Source: Paraneptunicella aestuarii
Lineage (GTDB): Bacteria > Pseudomonadota > Gammaproteobacteria > Enterobacterales > Alteromonadaceae
Assembly: GCF_019900845.1 (NCBI RefSeq)
Contig: NZ_CP074570.1
Span: forward strand, 1,364,001 to 1,428,000
Direction of reading: 5' to 3'
Length of the DNA stretch: 64,000 nt
A program made the translations under genes and the position numbers. Positions 48,486-57,273 of the stretch are shown here, piece after piece (the first letter of the stretch is position 1; each line of letters opens with the position of its first letter). The notes under the pieces were generated by a model. That model did not search any database and had not been told where the DNA came from. It was given only the letters and a program-made list of their open reading frames with translations.

Positions 48486-49376
48486 ATGTCTCGAGTTATT
48501 AAGTTATTCGCATTAATCACCGTACTGGCTCTGTCAGGGTGTAGTTCAATGTCGAATTCCAGTAATTACGAGAGACAAATGGGCAACTTGTTACTGCCTG
48601 AGCCCAGCCCGATCAGTGCTCGTGAGCAAATGAAACTGATGCGCTTAAATCAGATCCTGAACATGCAGGAAATGAGCGCAGAACAACGTGCTGAGTTACT
48701 CTATATTCGTGGTGAGGTATACGATAGTTTTGGGTTGTGGGGGCTGGCAATGAATGATTTCAATACCGCCTTGGAACATAAACCGGATTTGGCGGAAGTC
48801 TATAACTATCTGGGTATTCATTACACTCAGGAACAAAATTTCATTCAGGCTTTTGATGCCTTCGATTCAACACTGGATATCGACCCTGAGCATAGCTTTG
48901 CTTATTTAAACCGTGGTATTGCTCTTTATTATGCCGGGCGTCAAAAGCTGGCGGTTGAGGATCTGGAAACCTTTTTAAAACACCGCGAAGACGATCCTTA
49001 CCGTGTTATCTGGTTGTTCCTCGCTGAGCGTGAAGTCGATGAAAAAGCGGCCTTGGTGCATTTGGCTGAAAACCGCAAGCATATTCAAGAATCCGAGTGG
49101 GCGAAGCATCTGGTTGATTTATATCTGGGTGAAATTGATGAGATTGGCGTGCTCAACCTGCTGATGGAAAGCGTTACTAATCAGGAAATGTTGACTGAAC
49201 GTTTGTGTGAGGCTTATTTCTATCTGGGTAAATATCACATGTACAACAATCGCCCCAATGTTGCCTCTAACTATTTCCGTTTGGCGTTAACCACCAATGT
49301 ATACAATTTCGTCGAACACCGTTATGCGCGTTTAGAACTGGATTTGATGCGCAAGAAAACCTATGAAGGCCATTAG
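48486..49376 (+). CDS. nlpI: Lipoprotein NlpI (TPR)
   Basis: 296 residues from ATG 48486 behind AAGGAA; earlier in-frame starts are rejected because they would bury the signal peptide. Lipobox LSGC at about 16-19. TPR helices at about 60-170 (ELLYIRGEVYDSFGLWGLA, EVYNYLGIHYTQEQNF, FAYLNRGIALYYAGRQKLA). In E. coli NlpI is an outer-membrane adaptor for the protease Prc and peptidoglycan hydrolases such as MepS. Position after pnp is conserved in enterics and relatives, here with a DUF1244 gene between. Confidence 0.93.
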   Translation: MSRVIKLFALITVLALSGCSSMSNSSNYERQMGNLLLPEPSPISAREQMKLMRLNQILNMQEMSAEQRAELLYIRGEVYDSFGLWGLAMNDFNTALEHKPDLAEVYNYLGIHYTQEQNFIQAFDAFDSTLDIDPEHSFAYLNRGIALYYAGRQKLAVEDLETFLKHREDDPYRVIWLFLAEREVDEKAALVHLAENRKHIQESEWAKHLVDLYLGEIDEIGVLNLLMESVTNQEMLTERLCEAYFYLGKYHMYNNRPNVASNYFRLALTTNVYNFVEHRYARLELDLMRKKTYEGH

Positions 49377-49414
49377 TGATATATTCACTTCAGGCTAACT
49401 GAAAAATCGACTTT

Positions 49415-50980
49415 ATGGGTCTACTCCTCCAGCATCTTAAACAATATCGCAAACTACTGCTGTATTTCATTATTATGCTTTTTGCGCTGGGCAAAGTTCC
49501 GGCGAGTACAATCCTCTATCTGCCATACCTCAATCATCTTGCCCAAGCTGGCATTGAGGTTGAGCAAAATTGGTTTAAAGCCGCCGCATTAGGCGACACT
49601 CAGGCAACAGAATCCCTAATAAAACACGCTACTCAGCATCGCCAATTGTACTGGTTAACCTTGCTTGCTGAACGCGATAATGCGGAAGCTCAATACCAGC
49701 TGGCAATGATGACAGATGACAAACACCTGCGTCGTACCATGTTGCATAGCGCTGCGGAAAAAAATCATCTGGAAGCCTTGTTTGAAATTGGCCAAAGTAG
49801 TCGAGACTCTGCTTCTAAAATTCAAGCTTTTAGTCGTGCAGCGGGTTTGGAACATAAGCCTTCGCAATATGCCTTGTATCAATGGTACTGGTTACAGGGA
49901 GAATACGAGCAGGCTCTGCCCTGGTTGGCTTTATATGCAGAACAGCATGGTGAAAGTGCCCTTATTCTGGCGCGTTATTTATGGAAGATGAAGCGTTACG
50001 ATGAATCCAAACAGTGGTTTTTGCGCGCTGAGCATTTAGGAGAACAAAATGCCAAACAATATCAACGGTTGATTCGGGATTACTGGCGTAAACCTTTGAA
50101 GGTTGTTCAACCTCCCGTTCCTGCCAGCCTGGAATATTGTGCGGTTCGCTTACAGTTTTTGGCGACAGGATTGGAATCCATGCGCCAAGCGGAACATTTT
50201 AAACATCGTTTTCATCAAGATAAGCGACTGGCGTCGTTACCGATTTGTATCAATCAGCCTCTCTGGATGAACAATAAACAGCTGCCTTGTCAACATCACG
50301 CTATCAATCGTAATCGTATTACCTGCGAAGTGGGGCAACTGGCTAACTACTTTAAACCGCAGGACTTCTCACATATCGTGATCTTTACCGAACAAGGGAA
50401 AGCCAATGTCAATAACGGCATTATGTACCTTGATCTGGCTGATCAATACTCGGTGTTTGTTCATGAGCTGGCACATTTTGCCGGATTTGTGGATGAATAT
50501 CCTTTATCTGAAAAGTTAGCCGAACATATTTGTGTGCCCGATGCCGACCATCCAAATATCCTGGTGCAAGTGCCTGATAATGATAGTGCTCAATCTAAAC
50601 CTGTGTCTGATGAGATGACGGAGAACGGTGTTCCTCAAGATGTTGAAACTCAGGAGCAAGATTCAGGTTCGAAAACGCCAAATCTGGCTTATTGGCAACA
50701 ATTTGGTGAAGACCTGTCACTGACACGAGCCCGCACTTGTAATAACCACGTCAATAAAGCCTACAAGTTGTCTGGTCGTTTAACCTTTATGGAATTCCAT
50801 GATCAGGAATACATCCCTCCCTTGTACCTAAAAGTCTGGCGACAGCGCTTACAATCACCGGGATACCTGGTTCCCGCTTCACTCAATATTGCCCATGCAT
50901 TGGAAGACCAAGGCGACTTCAGCCGCGCTGAAATTTGGCGTCAGCACTTTATTCAATTCAGGCAGCAAGGGTTGCAGTAA
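49415..50980 (+). CDS. Membrane-anchored Sel1-like repeat protein with HExxH zinc motif
   Basis: 521 residues. N-terminal membrane segment (about 14-38, YFIIMLFALGKVPASTILYL), then Sel1/TPR-like helical repeats at about 50-220 (DNAEAQYQLAMMTDDKHLRR). A C-terminal part contains FVHELAHFAGFVDEY (about 348-362), an HExxH zinc signature followed by G-x-x-D-E-Y, reminiscent of M64-type peptidases. A disordered Asp/Gln/Ser-rich insert lies at about 385-425. Likely a periplasmic metallopeptidase or a derived inactive relative; the target is unknown. Follows nlpI by 38 bases on the same strand, so a cell-envelope role is plausible. Confidence 0.6.
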   Translation: MGLLLQHLKQYRKLLLYFIIMLFALGKVPASTILYLPYLNHLAQAGIEVEQNWFKAAALGDTQATESLIKHATQHRQLYWLTLLAERDNAEAQYQLAMMTDDKHLRRTMLHSAAEKNHLEALFEIGQSSRDSASKIQAFSRAAGLEHKPSQYALYQWYWLQGEYEQALPWLALYAEQHGESALILARYLWKMKRYDESKQWFLRAEHLGEQNAKQYQRLIRDYWRKPLKVVQPPVPASLEYCAVRLQFLATGLESMRQAEHFKHRFHQDKRLASLPICINQPLWMNNKQLPCQHHAINRNRITCEVGQLANYFKPQDFSHIVIFTEQGKANVNNGIMYLDLADQYSVFVHELAHFAGFVDEYPLSEKLAEHICVPDADHPNILVQVPDNDSAQSKPVSDEMTENGVPQDVETQEQDSGSKTPNLAYWQQFGEDLSLTRARTCNNHVNKAYKLSGRLTFMEFHDQEYIPPLYLKVWRQRLQSPGYLVPASLNIAHALEDQGDFSRAEIWRQHFIQFRQQGLQ

Positions 50981-51121
50981 GTCTATCCTGTCTTCCTTTC
51001 TATACATGAATAACGACGGAAGAAAATGCAGTGAAATAGCCAACTCCCATGCATACCCCAAGTGCGTAGCGCTATCCGGCATCCAGTTTCTATGTATAAA
51101 AAATTCACTATTGGCTGAATA

Positions 51122-51156
51122 AACTACAATGTAGTACAGTGTATTACATTGTAGTT
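51122..51156 (+). promoter_or_regulatory. 35-bp near-perfect palindrome, toxin-antitoxin operator
   Basis: Arms of 12 bases (AACTACAATGTA at 51122-51133 and TACATTGTAGTT at 51145-51156) are exact reverse complements; inside, TACA-G-TGTA continues the symmetry about base 51139. Sixteen of seventeen base pairs match. It ends 15 bases before the antitoxin ATG and covers a TACAAT -10-like hexamer (51125-51130), fitting repression by the ribbon-helix-helix antitoxin. Confidence 0.8.
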
Positions 51157-51171
51157 GCATAGAGAAAACCG

Positions 51172-51438
51172 ATGGGTGTAACAAGTGTGAGAATTTCAAA
51201 GGACATTGAAACACCGCTAAATGAATTAGCTGAAAAGCTGGATAGAAGTAAAAGCTATTTAATTAACCAAGCGATTAAAGATTATTTAGCAAGACAGGCT
51301 ATGGCTGATTCTCGTTGGCAAGATACGTTGGCTGCGTTGAAGTCTGTCGAAGATAATCGTCTGGTTGAAGGGGATAAGGCTTTTCAATGGATGGAAAGCT
51401 GGGGAAGTGAAAACGAGGGAAGCCCGCCGAAAGTATGA
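51172..51438 (+). CDS. Ribbon-helix-helix antitoxin (CopG/RelB type)
   Basis: 88 residues. The first 45 form a ribbon-helix-helix DNA-binding domain (TSVRISKDIETPLNELAEKL, then SKSYLINQAIKDYLARQ); the C-terminal half (about 50-88) is acidic and flexible, the usual toxin-wrapping part. It should bind the palindrome just upstream and neutralise the ParE-like toxin. The stop overlaps the toxin start by four bases (ATGA), the typical coupled order antitoxin-toxin. Name by family only; it cannot be assigned to a specific named pair. Confidence 0.88.
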   Translation: MGVTSVRISKDIETPLNELAEKLDRSKSYLINQAIKDYLARQAMADSRWQDTLAALKSVEDNRLVEGDKAFQWMESWGSENEGSPPKV

Positions 51439-51722
51439 ATATTCGATTTACACAGGATACCGTAGACGATTTGATCAGGTTAAGGGAATTTATCGGAGTC
51501 AAGAATCCATTGGCTGCGAACAGAATCGCAAACGAACTAAAAACCGGAATCAATAAGCTGGTTACTTTTCCTGAGCTGGGTTTAAAGGTGGAACAAGCTC
51601 TGGAGCCTGAAAAAATTCGTGACTTATTTATTGGTGAGTACACGATTCGCTATCTGATTAGCAAAGCCGAAATCGTGATTTTGCGTTTATGGCATGATAA
51701 AGAAAATGCTCGCAATGGGTGA
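51435..51722 (+). CDS. ParE/RelE-family toxin
   Basis: 95 residues. RelE/ParE fold: IRFTQDTVDDLIRLREFIG, PLAANRIANELKTGINKLVTF, PELGLKVEQALEPEKIRDLF and the C-terminal YTIRYLISKAEIVILRLWHDKENA. The PELG and YxIRY segments and the final WHDKE are ParE hallmarks. ParE toxins poison DNA gyrase, RelE toxins cut mRNA; this sequence looks closer to ParE, but the target is inference. Directly downstream of and overlapping its antitoxin. Confidence 0.88.
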   Translation: MNIRFTQDTVDDLIRLREFIGVKNPLAANRIANELKTGINKLVTFPELGLKVEQALEPEKIRDLFIGEYTIRYLISKAEIVILRLWHDKENARNG

Positions 51723-51766
51723 GTCTAAACTGTCGGCATGATCATTCCCGGAGCCGAACGTTAAAA

Positions 51767-51794
51767 CTCCTTCCTACGCAAGCGCAGGAAGGAG
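51767..51794 (-). terminator. Strong terminator between toxin and RND pump genes
   Basis: CTCCTTCCT-a-CGC (51767-51779) pairs with GCG-c-AGGAAGGAG (51782-51794) around an AA loop, with one mismatch. On the minus strand GGAG is followed by TTTT, so it mainly ends the pump operon; it may also act for the toxin gene. Confidence 0.75.
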
Positions 51795-51823
51795 CCACAC
51801 AGGGGATTACAATTCGAGTACGG

Positions 51824-54800
51824 TTAAGGTACAACAAATTGCGGTGCAGGTTTGGAAGGAGCCTGCACGGGTTCTGCTTCTTCAGCCATAACCTCAGGTT
51901 TGGCTTCGCGAGTTTCAGCAAATTTCATATAGAACACAGGCAACACAAACAGAGTAAATAGTGTTCCAATGATGATACCAGCCACAAGGATGATACCAAT
52001 GCTGTTACGCGCCATTGCGCCTGCTCCCGTTACCATCACCAATGGCAAGTGACCGAACACTGTCGCCGCCGTAGTCATGAGGATAGGGCGCAAACGAGTC
52101 GCAGCTGCTTCCTGAACCGCTTCAAGTTTGCTCTTACCTGCTTCTTGCAGATGATTGGCAAACTCCACGATCAGAATTCCGTTTTTGGCGACCAGGCCGA
52201 CGAGCGTGATCAAACCAATTTGTGAGTAGATGTTCATGGTTGTCAGTTCAATGAAAGACAACAACAGTGCGCCAGACATAGCCAGTGGCACGCTGCCCAG
52301 TAACACCACTAATGGGTCTCTAAAGCTATTGAATTGAACTGCTAGCAGCAAGTACATAATCAATAGTGAAATTACCAACACGCCTAACAAGCTATTACCG
52401 TCTTTGCGCAAGTCGCGAGACTCACCGGCATAGTCGATGTTGTAGTATTCCGGCAAGATGTCATGCGCCGCTTTTTCCAGTGCTGCCAAAGCGCGTTCTT
52501 TGGTTGAACCGGGTAACACACCACCGAAAATACGGAAAGCATTTTGCTGACCAAAGGTGGCAAGTTGGCGAGGAACGGTGATCCAGTCAATCGAAGCCAC
52601 GGCTGATAATGGCAACAAGGTGCCATTCGGTGCTTTGATGTTGAGCGACAAGATCTTTTCCGGATGATTGCGAATGGAATTGTCGGCAATTGGAATAACG
52701 CGATAGGCTTTACCATCTGAGTCAAAGCGATTGACGTAGTTGCTCGACAGGTAGATACCAAGCTGGCTACTCACGTCGGTAATGGTCATGCCAAGGTCGG
52801 CGATTTTGCCGCGATCCAGATTAATCTCAATTTGCGGCAAGTCGATTTTCAGGTCGGTATCGGCATACAGGAATTCGCCACTTTGGAAGGCTGCTCCTAC
52901 CAACTGGTCGGCGTATTTCTTCATGTCGGCGTGAGTATCAGAAGATTTCACAATGAATTCCACGTCGAAGTTACCTGCGGTCGGCAGCGGAGAAGGCAAC
53001 AAGGGTAACAAGTTCAATTCAGGAGTTTGAACCAATTTGCCATACACCTCCGGCAGCTTGTCCATGACACTATGATCCCGGTTGTAGGGTTTAACAAATT
53101 CCAAGCCACCGAATCCACCGTTAACATAAATGTTTTGCCACATCTGGAAAGTGCCGTCGGTTTTTAGCAACTCTTCCACGATGGGATACATGTATTTTTC
53201 GTTATACGCCAAAGACGATTCAGGCGGAGATTGAACTAACACGTTAATGAAGTTTTGGTCTTCAACCGGCGCTAATTCCTTGTCTGACTGCAAGTAGAAA
53301 GGAACAGTTAACAAACTGAATGCCAGCGCCATAAACATGATCTGCCAGCTCCAGCCAAAGGAACGCTGTAAGCCATTGGTGTAGCGGACTTGAATGGCAT
53401 AAAACACATTGTTAACCCATTTGGTTAAGCGACCTTCTCGCCCACCTTCAGGAGACACATAGGCACTCATAACCGGAGAGAGAGTAATGGCTACAACACC
53501 GGAAATAAATACGGCTAGTGCCAGAGTAAAGGCGAATTCTTTCAGTAGAGCACCGGTCAAACCTGCCAGGAAGCCAATTGGGGTGTATACCATCGACAAG
53601 GTCAATGTCATGGAAATAATAGGCACGAGTAACTGGCGACTACTTCTGAGCGCAGCTTCAATCGGTTTTGCGCCTTCACGCATGTGGCGAGACACGTTTT
53701 CAACCACGACGATGGCATCATCAACCACCAAACCTACCGACAATACAATAGCGAGAACCGTTAACAGGTTGAGCGAGAAGCCCATTACATAAATACCTGC
53801 TACCGCACCCAGAATGGAAATAGGAATAGTGACCAACGGCACTAATGCGGATTTAAATGACCCCATCATAAAGAGTACAACGACACCTACTAACAAGATG
53901 GTCTCGAACAGGGTTTTGAAGATCTCTTTTAGTGCGTCACGCATATACTGGGTGCCGTCGTAGGCGAAGTTCAGTTTTATGCCATGCTTAAGGGTTGGAT
54001 TGATTTTACCGACTACGTCATACAGTGCGTCACCGATAGCAATTTCGTTCGCCCCCGGAAGCGGCCAAACCGAAATATAAACCGTGTTATCCAAGCTGTG
54101 GCGAGCGGTCAGTGTAGGCTCTTCAAAGGCACGTTCAACGCGCGCAATATCGCGTAAATAGATGTTGTGATCATCCACGCTTTTTACGATCAGTTCTTTA
54201 AAATCGGTCGCGGTAGAAAGTTGAGTGTTGGAGACCAAATCAATACGCTGTTGCCCGGTTTCTGTGTAACCCAAGGTAGAAATCACGTTGTTGGTTTCCA
54301 GCGCTTTATACACTTCCTGAGCGCTGACATTAAAGATATTCATACGCTCAGAATCGAGCCAAACGCGCATGGCCGGAACACGACTACCTTCAATCAATGC
54401 CTTTTGAACGCCGGGAATATTGTTCAATAGTGGCGTGACCTGACGAGACAGGTAATCCGTGATATTGGGCAGTGGAATGTCCTGAGTAATCACGTTCAGA
54501 TAGAAAACCGCATGAGGGCGGTCAGCACGGCTAACCGAAATGACCGGATCTTCGGCTTCTTTCGGTAATTCAAAGCCCACTTCACTGAGCCGTGCATTTA
54601 GCTCTGCAACGGCGCGCGTGCTGTCTTCATTCAGCTTTAACCATGCTGTAACTGTGCTTAAACCCGCCTGGCTGCTGGAATCAACAAACTCAACACCCGG
54701 AACGGTAACAGCAACGCGCTCAATAGGCTCGCTGATATAGCCCTTAATGACTTCTGCCGATGCGCCGGTATAAACCGTCGTGATCACCAAAGACGAGCTT

Positions 54801-54928
54801 TCAATTTTAGGAAATTGCAGAATGGGGATGCCACGAATAGCTTGTAATCCTGAAAAGCACAGAACAATACAAATAACGATCGACAGAACTGGACGCGTAA
54901 CAAAGATGTCCATTACATTCTTTTTCAT
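51824..54928 (-). CDS. RND-family efflux pump, inner-membrane subunit
   Basis: 1034 residues, full length for AcrB/MexB-like HAE1 transporters. The N-terminus FVTRPVLSIVICIVLCFSGL, the periplasmic porter domains and twelve predicted helices are present, with the proton-relay Asp pair in helix 4 (VGLVVDDAIVVVENVSRH). It exports hydrophobic compounds in exchange for protons with a fusion protein and an outer-membrane channel. Four-base overlap with the upstream fusion-protein gene. It closes a same-strand set headed by the indigoidine synthetase, so export of pigment or intermediates is possible but not shown. Confidence 0.93.
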   Translation of the reverse strand: MKKNVMDIFVTRPVLSIVICIVLCFSGLQAIRGIPILQFPKIESSSLVITTVYTGASAEVIKGYISEPIERVAVTVPGVEFVDSSSQAGLSTVTAWLKLNEDSTRAVAELNARLSEVGFELPKEAEDPVISVSRADRPHAVFYLNVITQDIPLPNITDYLSRQVTPLLNNIPGVQKALIEGSRVPAMRVWLDSERMNIFNVSAQEVYKALETNNVISTLGYTETGQQRIDLVSNTQLSTATDFKELIVKSVDDHNIYLRDIARVERAFEEPTLTARHSLDNTVYISVWPLPGANEIAIGDALYDVVGKINPTLKHGIKLNFAYDGTQYMRDALKEIFKTLFETILLVGVVVLFMMGSFKSALVPLVTIPISILGAVAGIYVMGFSLNLLTVLAIVLSVGLVVDDAIVVVENVSRHMREGAKPIEAALRSSRQLLVPIISMTLTLSMVYTPIGFLAGLTGALLKEFAFTLALAVFISGVVAITLSPVMSAYVSPEGGREGRLTKWVNNVFYAIQVRYTNGLQRSFGWSWQIMFMALAFSLLTVPFYLQSDKELAPVEDQNFINVLVQSPPESSLAYNEKYMYPIVEELLKTDGTFQMWQNIYVNGGFGGLEFVKPYNRDHSVMDKLPEVYGKLVQTPELNLLPLLPSPLPTAGNFDVEFIVKSSDTHADMKKYADQLVGAAFQSGEFLYADTDLKIDLPQIEINLDRGKIADLGMTITDVSSQLGIYLSSNYVNRFDSDGKAYRVIPIADNSIRNHPEKILSLNIKAPNGTLLPLSAVASIDWITVPRQLATFGQQNAFRIFGGVLPGSTKERALAALEKAAHDILPEYYNIDYAGESRDLRKDGNSLLGVLVISLLIMYLLLAVQFNSFRDPLVVLLGSVPLAMSGALLLSFIELTTMNIYSQIGLITLVGLVAKNGILIVEFANHLQEAGKSKLEAVQEAAATRLRPILMTTAATVFGHLPLVMVTGAGAMARNSIGIILVAGIIIGTLFTLFVLPVFYMKFAETREAKPEVMAEEAEPVQAPSKPAPQFVVP

Positions 54929-56118
54929 CGTGACGCTCCGTGATTCGTGTCGTTTGACACCATGCTGGCCGTGACTTCTTCCTTGGCTTCAGCTTCGTTG
55001 TCTTTAACGTCGATACCGTCAAGTAACGTGCGATTGGCGATTTTCACCGTCTCTTCTTTCGGAGGGGCGACAAAGGTTTTAATGCCCGGCCAAAGCTTGA
55101 AAGAACCTTTGTTGGCAATATAGTCGCCCGGTTGCAAACCACTTAAAACAATGACGTTATCGCCAATACGCTCACCCAATTCCACAGGAACACGTTGGGC
55201 TCTAAAGTATTCACCTTCTGGCTCCAGTTTGTAGACGAAATTGCCTAAGCGATCCTTGATAATCGCCAAATTAGGAATCGCAATACGCTCTTGTGGCTCA
55301 GAAATCGGGAAGGTGACTTTCACCAGAAAGTTAGGTTTTAACGGCAACTTGTTGTTGGCGATTTTAGCGCGATAACGCAAGTGACGAGATTCACCGCGTA
55401 GCATAGGCTCCATTGATACAATGGTTGCCATCGCTGAATGACCATCATTGCCCTGGATCTCGACTCGTACTTGTGAACCAATGGGTAATTCGTCGTAAAT
55501 TTGAGGAATATCGAAGTCAATCCAGATGTAGTCACTTAAACCAATCAACTGGGTTAGCACAGTGTTGGCGGGCAAGAACTGACCTTCCTGTAAGTTATGA
55601 ATGCCTACCTGAGCGTCAAAGGGCGCGACGAAAGTACGACGTTGAACATAGGATTGGATCAATGCCGCATTCGACTCAGAATTGAGCAAATCCGCTTGTG
55701 CCTGATCAACCAATTCCTCGCTGATCTTGTCTTCTTTTAAAAGACGACGATAGCGGTTCAAGGTCTTCTTCTGCAATTCAATATTGGCTTTGGCGGCGAT
55801 TAAGCGGGCATCTTCTTCGCTGTGATCTTGCTCCAACAGCACTTGACCTTTTTTCACAATGTCGCCTGAGCGCATGTTTAACGTGTCAATTCTGCCCGGC
55901 AGTTCATTACTCAGCGTGATGGTTTTGACCGCTTGACTTTCACCATTAACAAATGAGGTTTCCTGGTATTGGATGGTCTCAACGTGAATGGCTTCAATCG
56001 TTGCAGCAGGCTCACCTGATTGAGACTGTTCGGCGTTTAACTTATTCTTGTAAGAAAAAAGCCCGGTGATGATAACTGCGATCATGGTGACGGTGATCAA
56101 CCAACGTAAATATTGCAC
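54925..56118 (-). CDS. RND efflux membrane-fusion (periplasmic adaptor) protein
   Basis: 397 residues. An N-terminal membrane helix (about 5-23) is followed by the barrel/lipoyl halves (ITLSNELPGRIDTLNMRSGDIVKKGQVLLEQD), a coiled-coil hairpin at about 110-160 (ARLIAAKANIELQKKTLNRYRRL) and a beta-barrel domain with RTFVAPFDAQVGIHNLQEGQ. This is the HlyD/AcrA-type adaptor of the pump translated next. The acidic C-terminal tail (KDNEAEAKEEVTASM) is unusual in length. No outer-membrane channel gene follows; a shared TolC-like channel is expected elsewhere. Confidence 0.92.
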   Translation of the reverse strand: MQYLRWLITVTMIAVIITGLFSYKNKLNAEQSQSGEPAATIEAIHVETIQYQETSFVNGESQAVKTITLSNELPGRIDTLNMRSGDIVKKGQVLLEQDHSEEDARLIAAKANIELQKKTLNRYRRLLKEDKISEELVDQAQADLLNSESNAALIQSYVQRRTFVAPFDAQVGIHNLQEGQFLPANTVLTQLIGLSDYIWIDFDIPQIYDELPIGSQVRVEIQGNDGHSAMATIVSMEPMLRGESRHLRYRAKIANNKLPLKPNFLVKVTFPISEPQERIAIPNLAIIKDRLGNFVYKLEPEGEYFRAQRVPVELGERIGDNVIVLSGLQPGDYIANKGSFKLWPGIKTFVAPPKEETVKIANRTLLDGIDVKDNEAEAKEEVTASMVSNDTNHGASR

Positions 56119-56233
56119 TTGTAATTCCTGTTATTCGCTGGATGGATGACTAAATTTGATTGGATAGATTAGCCATCCGGTTAACACTTCATTTCCCGAC
56201 ATTCCTTACCGCTGACGTCGGGGACTTCTCCCT

Positions 56234-57178
56234 CTATTTATTGGCGGCGACAATTTCCATATGTGCTTTGGCTAACTGAGCCCCCACTTCTGCGGTGTTG
56301 ATCAGTACAGCCATATTGGCTTTTGCTGAGCGACCTGATGTGACTTTGTCGATGGCTCGCATGATGTACTTGGTCACAGCATTACCTGCTACGCCGTCTT
56401 TCTCAGCGTTACGAATGGCTTCGTTAATGGCGTCATCCACTTCTTCACTGTTGATGGCGTCTTCTTCTTTGGTTGGGGTTGAGATTAAAAAAGAGCTGTG
56501 ATTGCCCAGTTTCCAATGGTTCTCAATCGCTTGTGCGATAACGAAAGGATTGTCCTCACGATGCGGCGCTTTAAAGCCACTGGTACGGCAATAAAACGCA
56601 GGAAAATCGTCGTATTGATAAGAAACAACCGGAACACAGTGGGTTTCCAGAAACTCCAACGTTAATCCCAAATCAAGAATGTTCTTGGCTCCGGCACAGA
56701 CCACAGCCACTTTAGAGCGCGTGAATTGCACTAAATCAGAAGAAATATCCATGGTTTGCTGCGCACCACGATGTACGCCGCCAATACCTGCCGATGAGAA
56801 AAAAGGAATGCCCGCCAGTTCGGCAGCCACAATAGAAGAGGCAACGCTGGTGGCACCTAAACCGCCACGAGCCAGAATAATAGGTAAGTCGCGGCTGCTG
56901 GTTTTCGGTACTTTTGCGGTTGTGGCGAAGCGTTCAATCATGTCATCGTCCATGCCGATGAGGAATTGTCCGTCACAAATGCCAATCGTGGCGGGGATCG
57001 CCCCGCCTCGGCGCACGGCTAATTCAACATTACGTGCGGTATTGGCGTTATCCGGGTAATCCAGCCCGTGGGAGATAACGTTCGATTCTAACGCGACGAC
57101 TGCTTGCCCAGTTGCCAACGCATCGGCGACTTCTTCTGTAAACACCAGTGGAATGCCACTTTCTGTTACGCGTTTCAT
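56234..57178 (-). CDS. indA: IndA / pseudouridine-5'-phosphate glycosidase (PsuG family)
   Basis: 314 residues, single PsuG domain. [16 protein letters not shown] (28-43) with the catalytic Glu, the Lys-bearing [10 protein letters not shown] (about 90), [17 protein letters not shown] and [20 protein letters not shown] (about 160-180, catalytic Lys) match the family. PsuG splits or forms pseudouridine-5'-phosphate. In Dickeya and other indigoidine producers this family member is called IndA and lies beside the synthetase gene, as here (95 bases downstream of the NRPS gene). Its exact part in pigment formation is not settled. No psuK kinase gene is adjacent, favouring the IndA role. Confidence 0.85.
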   Translation of the reverse strand: MKRVTESGIPLVFTEEVADALATGQAVVALESNVISHGLDYPDNANTARNVELAVRRGGAIPATIGICDGQFLIGMDDDMIERFATTAKVPKTSSRDLPIILARGGLGATSVASSIVAAELAGIPFFSSAGIGGVHRGAQQTMDISSDLVQFTRSKVAVVCAGAKNILDLGLTLEFLETHCVPVVSYQYDDFPAFYCRTSGFKAPHREDNPFVIAQAIENHWKLGNHSSFLISTPTKEEDAINSEEVDDAINEAIRNAEKDGVAGNAVTKYIMRAIDKVTSGRSAKANMAVLINTAEVGAQLAKAHMEIVAANK

Positions 57179-57240
57179 TTAATTCTCCGTTTTACTCAAG
57201 CTCATTTTTTCTGCGAATATGTGCTTGGGTGTGACTCTTT

Positions 57241-57268
57241 TAATGACTATTTGATTAATGACTATTTG
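57241..57268. repeat. 15-bp tandem duplication between indC and indA
   Basis: TAATGACTATTTG occurs at 57241-57253 and again at 57256-57268, giving a two-copy 15-base tandem repeat in the 95-base gap. It may be slippage; it could alter the spacing of a leader or promoter for indA. Confidence 0.7.
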
Positions 57269-57273
57269 TGACG

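Noticed and set aside
51719..51961. 80-codon plus-strand open frame over the pump terminator
   Set aside because: It crosses the terminator hairpin and the end of the RND gene; composition is random.
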